Counted from the stretch's first letter, positions 51,301 to 64,000 are shown. The stretch is 64,000 nucleotides of DNA from Neodiprion pinetum (GCF_021155775.2 NC_060237.1:18436970-18500969), one strand, 5' to 3'. Made by a program: numbers and translations. The notes: a model not told the origin generated them from the sequence alone.

Positions 51301-54300
51301 TAAAATGTGCCACATTCCCTTATAAACGTCATGCATTGTTAGTCTACTCACAGATATAAAGATTGAATTGCCTGTAACATTTTTTTTTTATCTGCCACCC
51401 TGCTTATATTTTACTGCAGTGAATAAATAAATATAAATGTTTGAGTTTACCTATCGCTAGTTATAAAAGAAAAATCGAAACAATGTAATACTGGGAAGAG
51501 TAATGCTTGAATTTCACACATGCACAGCATACATAATACAGCAGTATGCACAGCATTGATGTAAAAAATACAGCTTTACCAATAAATTCCACATTGTGCT
51601 TAAATTTGTAATATTGAAAATAATTTTTTTTCCACATTACAGTTGTAGCGATAAAAAATTAAAAACTACACATGGATTAATTTTTAAAAAAATGTAAATT
51701 TCATCGAAAGTTTGAAAATTTCACAACAAAATTCAATTTAACATGTATAATCTTCTAAATAATTATCTGGAACAATTTCTAGTAACTATGAAAGTCGAAA
51801 TAATGGTTATTAAATGCTTCTGCAGATGGGCGTAAAAGAACAAACCGAAGGCTTGGAACGAGCAATAGATCACATGTGTAGAAAGACACGTGACTTGCGC
51901 CGGCAGCTACGTAAAGCTGTTGTTGATCACGTGTCAGACAGTTTCCTTGAGACAAGTGTTCCACTGCTTGTTCTTATCGAAGCTGCTAGGAATGGAAGAG
52001 ACAAAGAAGTCGAAGAATACGCTTTAGTTTTCACCGAGCATGCCAATAAACTTGTTGAGGTGAGCTTCTACTCTACTGTCTTAAAATGCCGAATTGATTT
52101 TATCACATATATTTTGATTTTTTAAAGTATATTTTCGTTGTAGGTAGCAAACTTGGTCTGTAGTATGTCTGGAAATGAAGATGGAGTAAAAATGGTTCGT
52201 TATGCAGCAGCGCAGATTGAGAATCTGTGTCCTCAAGTAATAAATGCTGCACGTGTATTGGCTGCTCGTCCTCGTTCTAAAGTAGCACTTGATAATATGG
52301 AAGTGTTTCGCCAAGCTTGGGAAAATCAAGTTCGCGTTCTTACTGAAGCTGTCGATGACATAACTACGATCGATGACTTCTTGGCAGTTTCTGAAAATCA
52401 CATCCTGGAAGATGTCAATAAATGTGTGTTAGCTTTGCAAGAAGGTGATGCAGATACTTTAGATAGAACTGCTGGAGCTATCAGGGGGAGATCTGCCAGA
52501 GTTTGCAACGTCGTTCAAGCTGAGATGGATAATTACGAGCCGTGCATTTATACCAAGAGAGTTCTCGAAGCTGTTAAAGTTTTGCGAGAACAGGTTATGC
52601 CAAAGTTTGCACAAAGAGTAGAAGTTGCAGTCGATGCTTTAGGAAGTAACCCGGCTAAAGATGTTGATGAAAATGATTTTATTGATGCATCTAGACTAGT
52701 TTACGATGGAGTGCGGGAAATCAGACGTGCTGTGTTGATGAATCGAGTAAGTGAGCATATTGACATATTATATTAACTAGTCAATCATTCTGATTTTTCA
52801 AAAGTATCAATATGCATGCATAATTAGTTTCTTTGTTATAAAATTTCTGCTTTTCTATTGTCACATTTTAGTATACTGAATCTTCACCTGTTTGAGATTC
52901 CACATTTTCTTTTAGGCTGACGAAGATCTAGATCCAGAAGATGTAGAACTTGATGAACATTACACTTTAGAAACTCGAAGTAAATCGAGTGCTCAAACCG
53001 GAGAACATGGTGTAGATGAGTATCCCGATATCAGTGGTATCACCACTGCCCGAGAGGCTATGCGTAAAATGACTGAAGAAGATAAACAGAAGATTCTCCA
53101 GCAAGTGGAATTTTTCAAGAGTGAAAAATTAAAGTTTGACAGGGAAGTTGCCAAATGGGATGACGCCGGGAATGATATAATTGTTCTCGCAAAACACATG
53201 TGTATGATTATGATGGAAATGACAGATTTCACACGAGGACGTGGTCCGTTGAAAACTACAATGGACGTGATAAATGCAGCAAAGAAAATTTCAGAGGCGG
53301 GAACAAAATTGGATAAATTAACCAGACAGATAGCAGATCAATGTCCAGAGAGTTCAACTAAAAAAGATCTGCTCGCTTATTTACAACGGATCGCACTTTA
53401 CTGTCATCAAATGAATATTACAAGCAAAGTGAAAGCTGATGTACAGAACATCAGTGGAGAATTGATCGTTTCTGGTTTAGACAGCGCAACGTCGCTTATT
53501 CAAGCAGCAAAGAATTTGATGAATGCCGTTGTCCTCACCGTGAAAGCCTCCTATGTTGCGTCTACTAAATATCCCAGACAATCTACTGTTACGGTAAGAA
53601 TAACAATTTTTACTTACCGATATTACATGCTACCAGATCCTAGTTTCGAATATAATTATACACATAGTAATCGTGAAATGGCCATTTCAAAATTGGAATG
53701 GTCAAAACTTTCATACGCTTAATCTTTCATCGCCTGAACTACTGATGGGCAAGAAGAAGATAATAAAAGCTTCAAAGCTTACTTACGACTACTGTACATT
53801 GTTTTTAGCAACTTAATTGAAATTTTTTTTCTTCAATATAACTAATTAGTGCTTAATATATGATAGCAGGTATACCTGAATTTTCCATGCTCAATCTGGT
53901 CAATCTGATTCTCTGCATATTTCAAATAACAGCTTATAGAGAATAGAGAGGCATAGCGGTAATAATTTAGTAAAATTTTGTGGAGAATATGATTAAAATT
54001 GTTGCTGTTTGTTTGGCAAGTAAATTTCATGTGGTTTGACTATGTCAATTTTCATATCATTCATCATTTAATTTCAATATTGATTTTGCATAGAAAAATG
54101 AAGTAAAAAATAAAATCAACACTGTTTGTAGACAATCGAAGACAATGGGAAAGAGATACGATGGCCACAAAAGCCGACCGCGCTGTACCTACCTGTATCC
54201 CACAGCCTGTCCATTCTCTACTCTGTTTATTTGGTATATACCAAACCCATCCATGTTCTCATTTGCGCCAATAACCCCCGCAGTTACAGTTGTACAATAT

Positions 54301-55622
54301 AGACCAAGTGAACCGTTTAATCAGAATCCAGAGATGATTAAGAATTTTAGATTATATACCTTTTTTATTAGACGACTATTTAATACATGTTATAATGAGA
54401 GCATTCAAGTTTCCGCTGTGATTAGATTTCAACGTTTCACTTAGAAAATTATACATAATTATTACTTAGAACTGCTTAATACCAACTACAATGCTGATAG
54501 AGGCTTTATCTGTTGTTTACTAACTGTTATGGATTTTACAGTATGTAAGTACCAATAATTTTATTGTTAGTAAATAACATTACGAATGTGTGGTTATTAA
54601 CATCCATATCTGACAAAATTTTAGCTTAATTCAAATCTCTTAGCTTCTCTCAAATTTTGATAATGATTTGATAAACAAGATGAATATTTTCAATATATTC
54701 TGATATGTGTTTAATTTTGAGCTAAAACTATAAGTAGCATTATTCTTACGAAGCATTGCATTACCTAAATATTTAGATTAGATTTCAAATTTGAAAATTA
54801 ATATTGCAGCCTTAGCCAATATTTTCTGACTCATTAAAAATATACATATGTTTGTGTCAATTTTGTTTCTTGTTACATGTTAAAATGTGCACACAAACTA
54901 AAATACATAACACTCAATGTGTTATGAAGTCAAGGTTAAAAATTGACGTCAAGAATTATCCATAACTATTTCTTTTCGCAATACATGCACATGGGTACTG
55001 ATTTTCATGGTAAAAATTCTCCATTAACAAAATTCAGTTCATTGTAAAATTATACTTCAGCTGCTGTAGCTACCATGTTCTTTGGCGCAAAATAACATTT
55101 TGTATCTTACAAGTGCCAAGAATCTGTATAGAGCTAAAATAAAATTACCAGCATCTGTAATAACAGCAATCTTTAGTCTATGCCAAAATTCGAATAAACG
55201 TGACGAATATCGTCAAAGGCAATGATTCCCTCGACATTGCGGACCCAAAATTAGCGGACTTTATTTACAACAAATATTCTTATCGAAGAAATAATTTTCA
55301 CATCAATTATTCGATAAATACCTTTTCAATTTCGAAAATCACTTGTACAAAAAGAAATGGGTATGCTTGACTCTTAATGATTTGAGGATATTTCTCAACT
55401 AATTTTTTTCCGCTTTATTGTGTTCACTGATCGATTTCATCTTTGATTTCTCAACAGTCTCCTATCGTCGTATGGAAGATGAAGGCACCAGAGAAAAAAC
55501 CTTTAGTTCGTCCAGAGCGACCGGAAGAAGTTAGGGCCAAAGTGAGAAAAGGATCCCAGAAGAAAGTTCAAAATCCCATTCATGCTCTTTCTGAATTCCA
55601 GAGCCCGACCGAGAGTGTTTAG
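48311..55622 (+). CDS. alpha-Cat: Alpha-catenin (6 coding exons)
   Basis: Exons are 48311-48627, 48820-49552, 51826-52059, 52144-52746, 52916-53593 and 55458-55622 (2730 nt, 909 aa; human CTNNA1 906). The N-terminal vinculin-homology part (LEPLVLQVTTLV, ARNLLSAVTRLLILADM) binds beta-catenin. The middle (KKTRDLRRQLRKAV in human; RKTRDLRRQLRKAV here; HVSDSFLETSVPLLVLIEAA, DDITTIDDFLAVSENHILED) is the vinculin-binding, tension-sensing M region. The C-terminal part (DMTDF-type EMTDFTRGRGPLK, DLLAYLQRIALYCHQMN, LIQAAKNLMNAVVLTVKASY, WKMKAPEKKPLV) is the actin-binding domain. The protein links cadherin/beta-catenin to F-actin at adherens junctions. All internal junctions after exon 2 are phase 0, which makes in-frame cassette exons easy; two candidates are listed in findings. 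A 5' non-coding exon is implied by the acceptor just before the ATG. Confidence 0.96.
50991..51011 (+). other. Candidate 21-nt microexon of alpha-catenin
   Basis: GTTACAG precedes and GTAAAT follows a GC-rich 21-nt segment in an AT-rich intron. It is flanked by phase-0 exons and would add LARGGKR between MNN and MGVKEQ. The pyrimidine tract is weak. No transcript evidence is available here. Confidence 0.3.
54132..54194 (+). other. Candidate cassette exon in last alpha-catenin intron
   Basis: TTTGTAG precedes a stretch that is open in phase 0 for 63 nt (21 codons, TIEDNGKEIRWP then QKPTALYLP) to a GTATCC donor, or for 102 nt to a GTATAT donor at 54234. Both ends keep the frame with exons 5 and 6. 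It is less AT-rich than the rest of the intron. I do not recognise the peptide. Confidence 0.3.
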
Positions 55623-58600
55623 ATTATAATTTATTGATGATTGAGTAAAGAAAAAAAGCGTAACCAAGAGATGAATGTTTAGTTTGACATTTTTATTTAA
55701 GAGGGAACACAAATATTTTAGTACTAATAAAGAAGAATGAATTTTGGATACCAAACGAGTGCTGGTAAATAATAAGAGATAGTTTGGTTGTTCCATCTGG
55801 TACATGGTTTTCATTAATTCATGCTAAAGTGTTGAACAATTCAATCTGAGCAAAAATATTTTTAAATTATTAATAACCAAGATTTTTTCAACCCATGTTG
55901 AAGAAAAAGAAAAATTGGAACTAATTATATCATTTTAATAAAGCCAACATGATAAATTGTTGATTTATATTACCAAGTAGAATATGTATTTAAATATTGG
56001 ATGCTCTTTCAATACTTCGAATAACAATATTTTATACTTGCTTTGGGATGTGATGATTTTCGAAGAATCAATATTCCTACGAATATTTTACAGATAAAGT
56101 AACTTATTTAAGTAACGAAATACATTCACAAGATGAATAATAAGTAGTATGTACTAATAACTATACTCAGGACTGAAATTTACTTGTTTTGGAATGACAT
56201 TTCGAGAATTTATAACTATTTGTTATTTCATACGCCAAAACTTTTGCGAAAACAGCGTAATAGTAAATTTCAAAAATATTTTTCAATTTCGAAACCAATG
56301 TCACACAAGATATAACATAACTTGTGATCTAATAAAATCACTCATCAGTATTTCCAGATGATTATACTCCTATATCATAGATTATCTCTACCTTTTCTAA
56401 TGACATATATTTCAAAAAATGAAACTAAAGACATTTTTCGCCACGGCGTGATACTTGTGGTTGTTTTTTTTATTATTATTATTATTATTATTTTTTAATA
56501 ATATTTTTGTGTCATTTTCCTATAAACAATTGAAATAAAAATGCCATTCTCAAAATAAGCTTCAATAAGTTTTATTATCGATTTGGTTAGCCAAAAAATT
56601 CTTTCCATAAACAACGGGTATGTCTCAGACCACACTATATCATCTAGTATTAAATATACTCCTGACATAAAAGTTATTTATGCTCTTACAGGTAGGGTTT
56701 TGTAGGAATAATTTAGAAGGGGAAATTCTTTCTCTTAACTTGTAAACTCCTTTGCAGCGAAAAAGTTGCGATACTTACTGCGCAAATTTATCCCTCATAT
56801 TTTAGATTTTGCGTGTCAAGATCTGGTACTTCCTTGAATTCATTTTTATTGCTATTCCAATTTGCTAACGTCTCAAAACAATATAGACGGAGTGGAAAAC
56901 GTCAGAATAGATTTGTTGAAACAAGAAAGTGTGCACAATAAGTCGTGAATATAATTTTTCAAATACAAAACAAAAGGTGATATTCACAGTCGTAATTGTC
57001 TAGTGTGTAACAGATTGAAAATAGCAAAGTTCGAAAATCCTCATTTCTTTGAATAGTTTGTGTTATGTTGAATAAATTAGTTTGCACTCATAAACTTGGG
57101 TTGTATACATATAGTATTACATATTCCGTACATATGATATCACTTTGAGAGCAGTATTGCATCCCATTTATGAGACTGCTGATTCAGTAATTGTATATAA
57201 GTGAATGTGAGTTTATATTTATGGGTAAAGATTAATTATTTACAAATTATTTTATATTAAATATAAGGAATTATTTTAACCTGAACAAAAAATGAATCCA
57301 ACTTTACGTAATCAATATTGGTCGGTATAGCACTAATTGCGGCACATACTATTGTTTTTGGGATAGATATAGCTCGTCATACATAGCTCACCAGGGTTCT
57401 GGTACGGATTTAGGTAGAGTTGTCCAGAATTATCATTTACTGTTGTGGTGTGACTTCGATTACACACAAATCGTTTACAGTAATTCAGTACCTAGTCTGG
57501 CAAACTGCTTTGTCCACTCTACACATGACTTCAGTTTGTTTTTGCAATTTCGCAGAATGGTTTATAATAGCTAAGTACCCCAGTGTTTGGTTGGTCAAAC
57601 ACAATATTAAGCAAAGTATCGTGTATAAAAACCACTATGGGCATATTGCAGTAAAGTTTGAATACATTATTGAATATACTATTTCACGTAATGCACAGTA
57701 TTTTACAGTACAATAAGTAAAATTGATCATCCATTCCATGTTGTAATGGAAACAAAGAGCTGTGGCTGCAATTTCGTTTTCTTTCAAAACGTAGCTGTGA
57801 GTTAAAATGTACTATCATATATGGACTCAGATTTGTTGAACCATTTTCGTATTTTTTTTTTACTTTTAGCAACTATCTACATACCTACTATATATTCGAT
57901 TGTAACAAAAATTGGATTCTATAATAAATTTTTACATAACATATCAAGTCTTTCGTAATACCAAATCTGAATACACAGAATGGAACGCAGTGATTTATTC
58001 CCTAATTGAATTCATCGAACAGTTGTTATAATGAAATTATAGTGACAAATAGACGTTTTTTATAGTATTGAAAAAAGACCACAATTCGATAAGAGAGACA
58101 TTGATAGATGGACTGTAGGAGTGGAAGAGATGCGTCTAAAAAAATGTGCACGATTTAATTATGATTCAGCTCTATTTTAATACGTACATTCATCTGCAAT
58201 ATATTTTATGCTACATGTTAAATGCTATGTAGAAGAAAATAAGGGATGCAGTGAAAAAAAATCACAAATGTCAAAATCATTGGCGAAAAATGAAATACAT
58301 AACTAGATTAATAGTAGTAATAATGATAATGATATATCAAATAAAATGAACTATTCCTATACCAATTTTACAATTTCTTTGATAACAATTCATTCACATA
58401 ATAGTTTTGCACTCGGATAACTGCCACAGGTAATCGCTTAAAGCTTTTTAATAAATGTATATATATCGGTTATGTAAAAAAAAAAACTACGATTCCATCG
58501 ATTGAATTGGAGTATTTTTATTTTCACTTTTGATATTTTTGTACTTTTTTTTCTTTTTTATTATTTTAATATTTTTTTTATTACTTATAATTCCTATCCT

Positions 58601-60490
58601 AGTCATAAAGACACACAAAAATCTCATTATTTTCACAAAGATGCAAAATTTAATCGGAGCCAACAAACAAATTGCTTTATCCAGCAAGCCAAAATTTCAT
58701 TACACTTCAATGATGTCACAAGATTGATGTTCCTTCAATTTGATAATTACACAGTGAAATTCTACACTTGTAGTAAAATCTTAAACAACTCTACTTACAA
58801 GCTAAAAATTGCTTCACTGTAGATCTATATTCTTAGTTTACAACCTTCAAGGAGATATATTCTTGTTAACCATTAATCCCACATGATTATTAAAAGTTTG
58901 TAAAAATTTTAATATGTTGAAAATTTGGATAGTACATGCAACTGTCGTGATACGGTATTTTTAATATGAAATTTCCTATTGCATATTTGAAACAATAACC
59001 AAGAACAGTTACATATTGTTAATGTTTTCGATCACCTATTCCATTCGGATTCTTTCATGGTATGAAGTTTTTAAAATCATTTATAATTCATGGTAATTAT
59101 TGGATCTTACAAACTTCAGTAAGAAATTAATTCTCTCGAGGGAATTTTTTTGGAAATTCAAAATAAGTGATCGTAATATCCGAAATCCAATTGAAAAGCG
59201 ATTTGATATGACTATAGTATAATGAATAAATGTGATATCTTGTAAACGTTATGATTCATGTACACATATTTCTCTTCTTTCAATCACAGTCTCGCAAACG
59301 TTATTCAAGTAACCTTATTTCGAAGTTCAACAATTTGGAGTGTTATTTGAAATTTAACTGGAAGACAACAAGTGAAAAATAAGAGGTAGTGCCAAAGATT
59401 AATTAATAAAAAAAAATATTCACCATCAACACGTATCTGATGTAATAATTTTTGTTACTTTTCGCGGCTGTTAAGTAGATAAATAACTATAATGTAAAAC
59501 AATATTACGTATCAGAATTCGGGATAAGACTTCAACATACACCCACTCATTACTCAACTCTATTGAACGTTTCAAATACCTGCATTAGTTCATCGTACGC
59601 TCTATGATGTATGAAATTTCGAAATTGAATTTTTATTCACTCACAAAGTTGTTTTTGAAGTGAATACAGGATGTTTTAAATCCTGTTATTGACAGAGTCA
59701 AGAGGTGCCACCAAGAGTCCCTCACGTTGAAACAATATTTTTCTCAAAAACAATTCGAAAAATCTATCAGTAGTTAGAGGCCGGGAATCAATTACGCGCA
59801 CGTTCTTTTTTTGCAAATGATTTTAAACCAAACTGGAATACTATTTACAAAAGTACAATCATCGTGGGCAATTGGCTTTTTGTCGAATTTAATTATGATT
59901 TACTATTTTCACTAAAACAATCACGTTTATCTGTTATCACAGATCTGCTGAATGTGTTTTTGTGAATTAATATCAATAACGCAGTTTGAATCAGCCACTT
60001 GAAGGATCGAAAAGTGAAAGGTAATCAAAATATTGATATAAAAAAAAAAAAGAAAAAATGGTACATGGATTAAAAAATGTCATTGTTTTTTATCTGTTTA
60101 AAAAACGCATCTTAAACACTATAGTAACCACAGTAACCTATAGTGAAATGGACGATAATCCCGCAAAAGTAAACCGTAGACTGTTTTTTCAGAGATATAT
60201 GTATAGGCTTTTGTAATGTGTCCTTTTCTGTATCAAAAACAAACACATCACGCTTTTCTCTTAACATTACATGAACTGTTGTTGTTAATTTCGCGTTTTA
60301 CAGAAAGCATATCCCTTCGTATCACATGCATTATCTATTCATTTGTTTATTTGTACATAACAGTAGTTGCTATCATGCACAAATCCCAACATATTCCTGC
60401 TAATATTACAGACTGTGGCAGGCTGACTCCGGGCATCTCCTTGACCTCCTCTAGGCTTATGTCTGCTGTAAACAAGATTATGGAGGGTCT
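55623..60490. other. Convergent intergenic region alpha-catenin/PAIP2
   Basis: A 4.9-kb AT-rich region lies between convergent genes. It holds an ATT microsatellite at 56470-56492. A short palindrome CAGGAT-GTTTTAA-ATCCTG sits at about 59667-59685, inside a block (59640-59800) that reads like a decayed repeat. The 98-codon frame at 57420-57716 has no recognisable features and is not called. On the reverse strand AATAAA (TTTATT at 60346-60351) lies 140 nt past the PAIP2 stop and is its likely poly(A) signal. Confidence 0.45.
55726..55731 (+). terminator. Candidate alpha-catenin polyadenylation signal
   Basis: AATAAA lies 104 nt after the stop; another follows at 55937-55942. Confidence 0.5.
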
Positions 60491-61341
60491 CTACGAAGAT
60501 TCGGTAGTAACCTCTGATTGCCCGCTTACCAATGTTATTGCTGGTTTGTAAGCTGGGACAAATTCAGCTGCATCCGGATTCAGTGTACTCTGGAATCATG
60601 TCAGTTTTCATTTGCAAAATATCTACTTCAAAGCATCCACAGCTTTTGGATGAAAAACTATGTATGATTTTATTTCTTGGCTAGTGGAGTTGGATGGCAA
60701 AGCGCATAATTTTCCAATCAATTTTGCTCTTGAAGTAGTATCGTAAATACCTGCTTTGCAAGGTCATCATGTACTCGAAGGCCACCTAGCTGCTGGCAGA
60801 GATCAATACCATTATTTTCCACTGTACTTGTGGCAGTAGACCAAGCGGCAGAGTTTTGATTTCTCTGATGCTGCCTTTCCTCCTCCAACATAGCTTCCAG
60901 GCATTCTTCCATCAACTCCTCCTCTTCGAGCTGCTGTAGTACCTGCAAAATGATTTATTTGCTATGATACCCCAAACTTGTCACCAATTCCAAAAAGTTA
61001 GTGTTTCTTAGTTTTCCTTGGTTATAGTTTTTATTTCAAACACTGTACATATAAAACGTTCATGAATCGAATTGTAACTTTCAGATTCGACAAACGAGAA
61101 ACGATTTTAAGAGTTACAAACCAACTACAGAACCTTGAATCATTCCATCCGATTTTTAAAATTCAAGTACCTGTTTGTCAAATTCTTCTTCGTTCTCCAT
61201 CCACATATATTCGGAAAAGTCTCCATCTCCTGCAGCCTGGACATCGGCCTCGGTCTCGACAGTATCAAGATATGAGATAACCCCACTATCATGGCCATAA
61301 TAGCCGTTCCCTGAACCACCGGTTGGAATCTTCATTTTCAT
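60491..61341 (-). CDS. PAIP2: Poly(A)-binding protein-interacting protein 2 (3 coding exons)
   Basis: Exons are 61341-61171, 60942-60751 and 60589-60491 (462 nt, 153 aa; human PAIP2 127 aa), all joined in phase 0. The N-terminus MKMKIPTGGSGNGYY is followed by FSEYMWMENEEEFDKQ and the acidic run QQLEEEELMEECLEAMLEEE, which together form PAM1 (binds the PABP RRMs). The last exon carries PAM2, STLNPDAAEFVPAYK, with the L-N-P-x-A-x-x-F-x-P core that binds the MLLE domain. PAIP2 blocks PABP from the poly(A) tail and eIF4G and so restrains translation (family knowledge). The coding start lies 19 nt inside its exon after a TTTCAG acceptor, so a 5' non-coding exon should exist upstream, in 61380-62400. 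A second Met two codons on is an alternative start. Confidence 0.93.
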
Positions 61342-62884
61342 GCCAGTTTTGTATTCAACACTGAAACACATTATTTTAACACTGACAATAAGATGCTACT
61401 ATAGAGTTTTAATTTTTTAGGTTTCACGCGTTTGCGCGTCTGAATTTGAATTTAAGATGAAAGAATAGTCGATTGTAACTAATCAGTTATTGAAAACGAA
61501 ATCTATCAAGATCATTCAAAGCCCAGTAATTCACGGGAACAAACGACCGACCGTACGACGAAATTAAATGGACTGATGTGTAATTCCATTCGCAATTGTG
61601 TGGCAATATTAGAAACCGTTCGCGTAGCAGAGGAGGGGAATATGCGAAGGAGGCCAGGCGGTTTTCTCCGTCTATCTGAACGCTGAAAAAATACGAGCAA
61701 AAAGTTCGACAATGATCCGATTGGAGACGGTGACCGTGTAATAATTATTTTCGAAAGGTTGCTGACCAAATTCAACCTTGAGTATTCCCGATTCACCTTG
61801 GATGCCTTGCAGACGCCTTCATTGAAAACAAAAAAAAACACTGAGAAGTTGCATCGCGTAATAAGAAAAATATAAGGCTACAGCTGTGAGAGTGAATAAT
61901 TTACGCACATATCTTTGCATTCACGGACGCGCTTGTGCATTTACACATGTATACGTATGGATATAACTTATGGCAATGCACAAAAGTGATATTCGGTTGG
62001 ATAAAAATACTGAAGAATAGTTTACCATCAATTTAGTACCGAAACTCAATGAATACCCAAAATTTAGCACAGTTTAGTCTACCGATTCATATTAAAACGA
62101 AATAACCAACGAATATCACTTGACAGATCAACTAAGAAGCAACCATTTTTCACTGTTTCGCTCGCAGCAATCGCAGAGTTGAACACATTTTTGTTATTCG
62201 CGATTTAACTGAGAATTATTGACATGTTATATGCAATTCCATCACATGTATAATCGTTATGCGTCTGATAATTAATCTGCCACGTACCTTACAATCCGTT
62301 CCTCAAAATATCTCGTCTAAAATACGAATTACGCAGTTATTCAGGTAAAATACGTGTCATAAAGCGTGAATTAGCGGTGCAGCGTATCCGTACGGTGCTG
62401 CCACCTATGTATTAACGAACGAAAACCGCACGAAGCATTACACGAATTGGGGACAACAAGTTAGTCACAACAAGTATCGCGTGCGACTTATTCAACAACG
62501 TTGAATAAACAGACGTTGACAATTAATCCCAACGGATGAATTTTGAGCCGTTCTAAAATCGAGCCGGGGACTGACGGCGTTGAAAGGGCGAAACGCTCCA
62601 ATCGAGACTCTGCGGCAATCACTGTAGTATATTTACGTTGGAACGAGACCGCTGATTGGCCGACCGTCTGACGTCTGTGGTGTTGACATTTTATCAAAAC
62701 AAAGCAGCAGCTCCGGTCGTCTTTGCTCCCGCTTACGCTGGCTGGCATTTTATCGTAGGAATTCGTGCCGCGAGCGTGCGGTCTCTCCGATCCGTTGGTA
62801 TATCGTTTGATAGAATTTGGTGGTGCCTTCAGTTGTCTGTTTTATAATTGATAATAACTGCGAGGAGTCTGTTGTGTCTCCAGG
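61342..62884. other. Divergent intergenic region PAIP2/next gene
   Basis: About 1.5 kb holds the 5' non-coding part of PAIP2 and, in the GC-richer portion from about 62390 on, the promoter and 5'UTR of the next plus-strand gene. Open frames here (for example 61512-61841 and 62488-62748 on the reverse strand) show no family features. Confidence 0.45.
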
Positions 62885-62927
62885 ATGTCGTCAACGGCGA
62901 AGTTTACCTCCGACGATCTGCTCGGTG
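62885..62927 (+). CDS. First coding exon of unidentified gene (partial)
   Basis: An ATG after a GC-richer upstream block opens 14 codons (MSSTAKFTSDDLLG) plus one base and ends at a strong donor, G|GTGAGT. The position, divergent from PAIP2 and followed by more than 1 kb of non-coding sequence to the window edge, fits a first coding exon with a long first intron. Fourteen residues are too few to name the product. It could also be a chance ATG in a non-coding first exon. Confidence 0.4.
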
Positions 62928-64000
62928 GTGAGTAATGCAAAACCAATCCTCACGATCACCTGTGAAATCAAACGACTAATGAACGCCACACAGCAGCTGT
63001 CAGTAGCATACATACGTTGATCACACGCAGCCATTTCCCCTGCTCTCGAACCGCACGTAAACAAATCGGAGATATTCCTTTTTCTCCTTCAATATACCTA
63101 CCCTTTATTAATATTCAATTTACTGTTTACATTCAGTTGCTACCACCGCGATGTTTCTTTTTTCTTTTCCTTTCTATCATTTATGTTTTTTTTTTTATTT
63201 ACATCGGACGTACGGGTAAATCGATATCAGAATTTGCGTGCTTCTCCCACGCATGTAATTGCGTCTTAAAATAGGCTGGATTCGAAGGGACAAAAAAAAG
63301 TATCCAGTTAAAGTTTCTTCGCGTCGCACACCTTGTCTGAAATTCAATCCGGCAAAATTGTCTGTTGAATAATGTTAGCGTACGTAGACGAGTATTTGTG
63401 GTACGATCGTCGAAGCGACGCAAATAGTAATGGAATATGATTAAATGGCTATGTAAATTAATCTCATACCTACAAGTTAGATGTATAGTATATATGCGCA
63501 CGATTAAAATATGTACTTAACAAAGAATATCGGCTCGTTACCTGGAACCTTGACGAATGAATCCCGAAACTTTAACTCTTCTCTATTTTGCCTACAGACC
63601 AGCATCTTATGCGTTATGAAAAAAAAACCATACATCGAGATCACTGCTCTTAGAATCGCTTGTATTTGCCTACGTCTCAACGTTCATCCCACGTCTCGCG
63701 TTTTATAATTTCTATACAACCGCTAAAGTCGAATAAAACGCTTCGCTGTGTACGATTTCATTCCTCGCTGCTGCAACAAGTACACACACAACATACATAC
63801 ATACGTTTACGTTACATTCAACCCGCCTTGTTTTGGAGAGACTGAGCTTCGGAACATCAATAAACCCACGTTCTAACTCGCATTCGTTTTCTGCGTCGTT
63901 CGCCGCTCATGACTCGACTTGTTCGGACAAGAAGAAATGAAATTCGAATTCTACTGCGTTGTAGGAAAATGGCAACGCGTTTATCAGTCGCGCTACGTTT
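62928..64000. other. Presumed first intron, no feature seen
   Basis: The sequence from the donor at 62928 to the window end has no supported coding frame. It includes a short CATA repeat near 63791-63804. Confidence 0.35.

Noticed and set aside
57420..57716. Plus-strand frame, 98 codons, in the alpha-catenin/PAIP2 interval
   Set aside because: No family features, and codon content resembles the surrounding AT-rich sequence.
61512..61841. Reverse-strand frame upstream of PAIP2
   Set aside because: Could be 5'UTR of PAIP2 but shows no protein motif; the PAIP2 coding start is fixed downstream.
1..64000. CRISPR arrays, bacterial operons, tRNA or rRNA genes
   Set aside because: No regularly spaced repeats, no cloverleaf or rRNA signature seen on either strand; all gene structures are eukaryotic and spliced.

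Overview
This is nuclear DNA of an animal, read as an insect and tentatively a hymenopteran. The sequence is visibly AT-rich. Genes are split by short GT-AG introns, AATAAA signals follow the stops, and the proteins belong to conserved metazoan families. There are no operons, Shine-Dalgarno sites or CRISPR arrays. The species cannot be fixed from the sequence alone.

Layout, left to right: (1) 1-121 (-), the 5' end of GPN2, a GPN-loop GTPase. (2) 194-743 (-), PSMG3, proteasome assembly chaperone 3, ending 72 bp before the GPN2 start. (3) 1434-3322 (+), PMVK, phosphomevalonate kinase. (4) 5870-8151 (-), NAA30, the NatC catalytic subunit. (5) 10479-10963 (+), COA6, a cytochrome c oxidase assembly factor. 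(6) 11635-18142 (+), THADA, a HEAT/DUF2428 protein. (7) 19709-28417 (-), CoREST (RCOR), nine exons, with an additional GATA-like zinc finger. (8) 29918-37141 (+), DPH6, diphthine-ammonia ligase in its long form with RidA-like tail domains. (9) 42217-46423 (-), ESF1, a nucleolar pre-rRNA processing factor. (10) 48311-55622 (+), alpha-catenin. (11) 60491-61341 (-), PAIP2, a poly(A)-binding-protein inhibitor. (12) 62885-62927 (+), a probable first coding exon of an unidentified gene that leaves the window.

For the ten genes complete in the window, exon phases close exactly and give 152, 205, 258, 80, 1639, 437, 705, 767, 909 and 153 aa. The gene models were assembled by hand from splice consensus, reading-frame continuity and remembered family sequence, without transcripts. 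The genes are unrelated housekeeping functions (translation and ribosome biogenesis, tRNA and EF2 modification, N-terminal acetylation, mevalonate pathway, chromatin repression, cell adhesion). They are arranged mostly as divergent and convergent pairs, so adjacent genes probably share promoters or 3' flanks but not pathways.

Non-genic content includes a decayed Mutator-like DNA transposon with inverted-repeat arms (about 39572-40732) and three MITE-like elements in CoREST introns (22380-22652, 26064-26249, 26492-26762). A cluster of about five copies of a roughly 30-bp motif in mirrored orientation lies between ESF1 and alpha-catenin (46616-47212), and there are a few microsatellites. I found no new multi-gene system. 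The best leads are candidate alternative exons in alpha-catenin, a probable U12-type intron in THADA, the zinc finger inside CoREST, and the mirrored repeat cluster.
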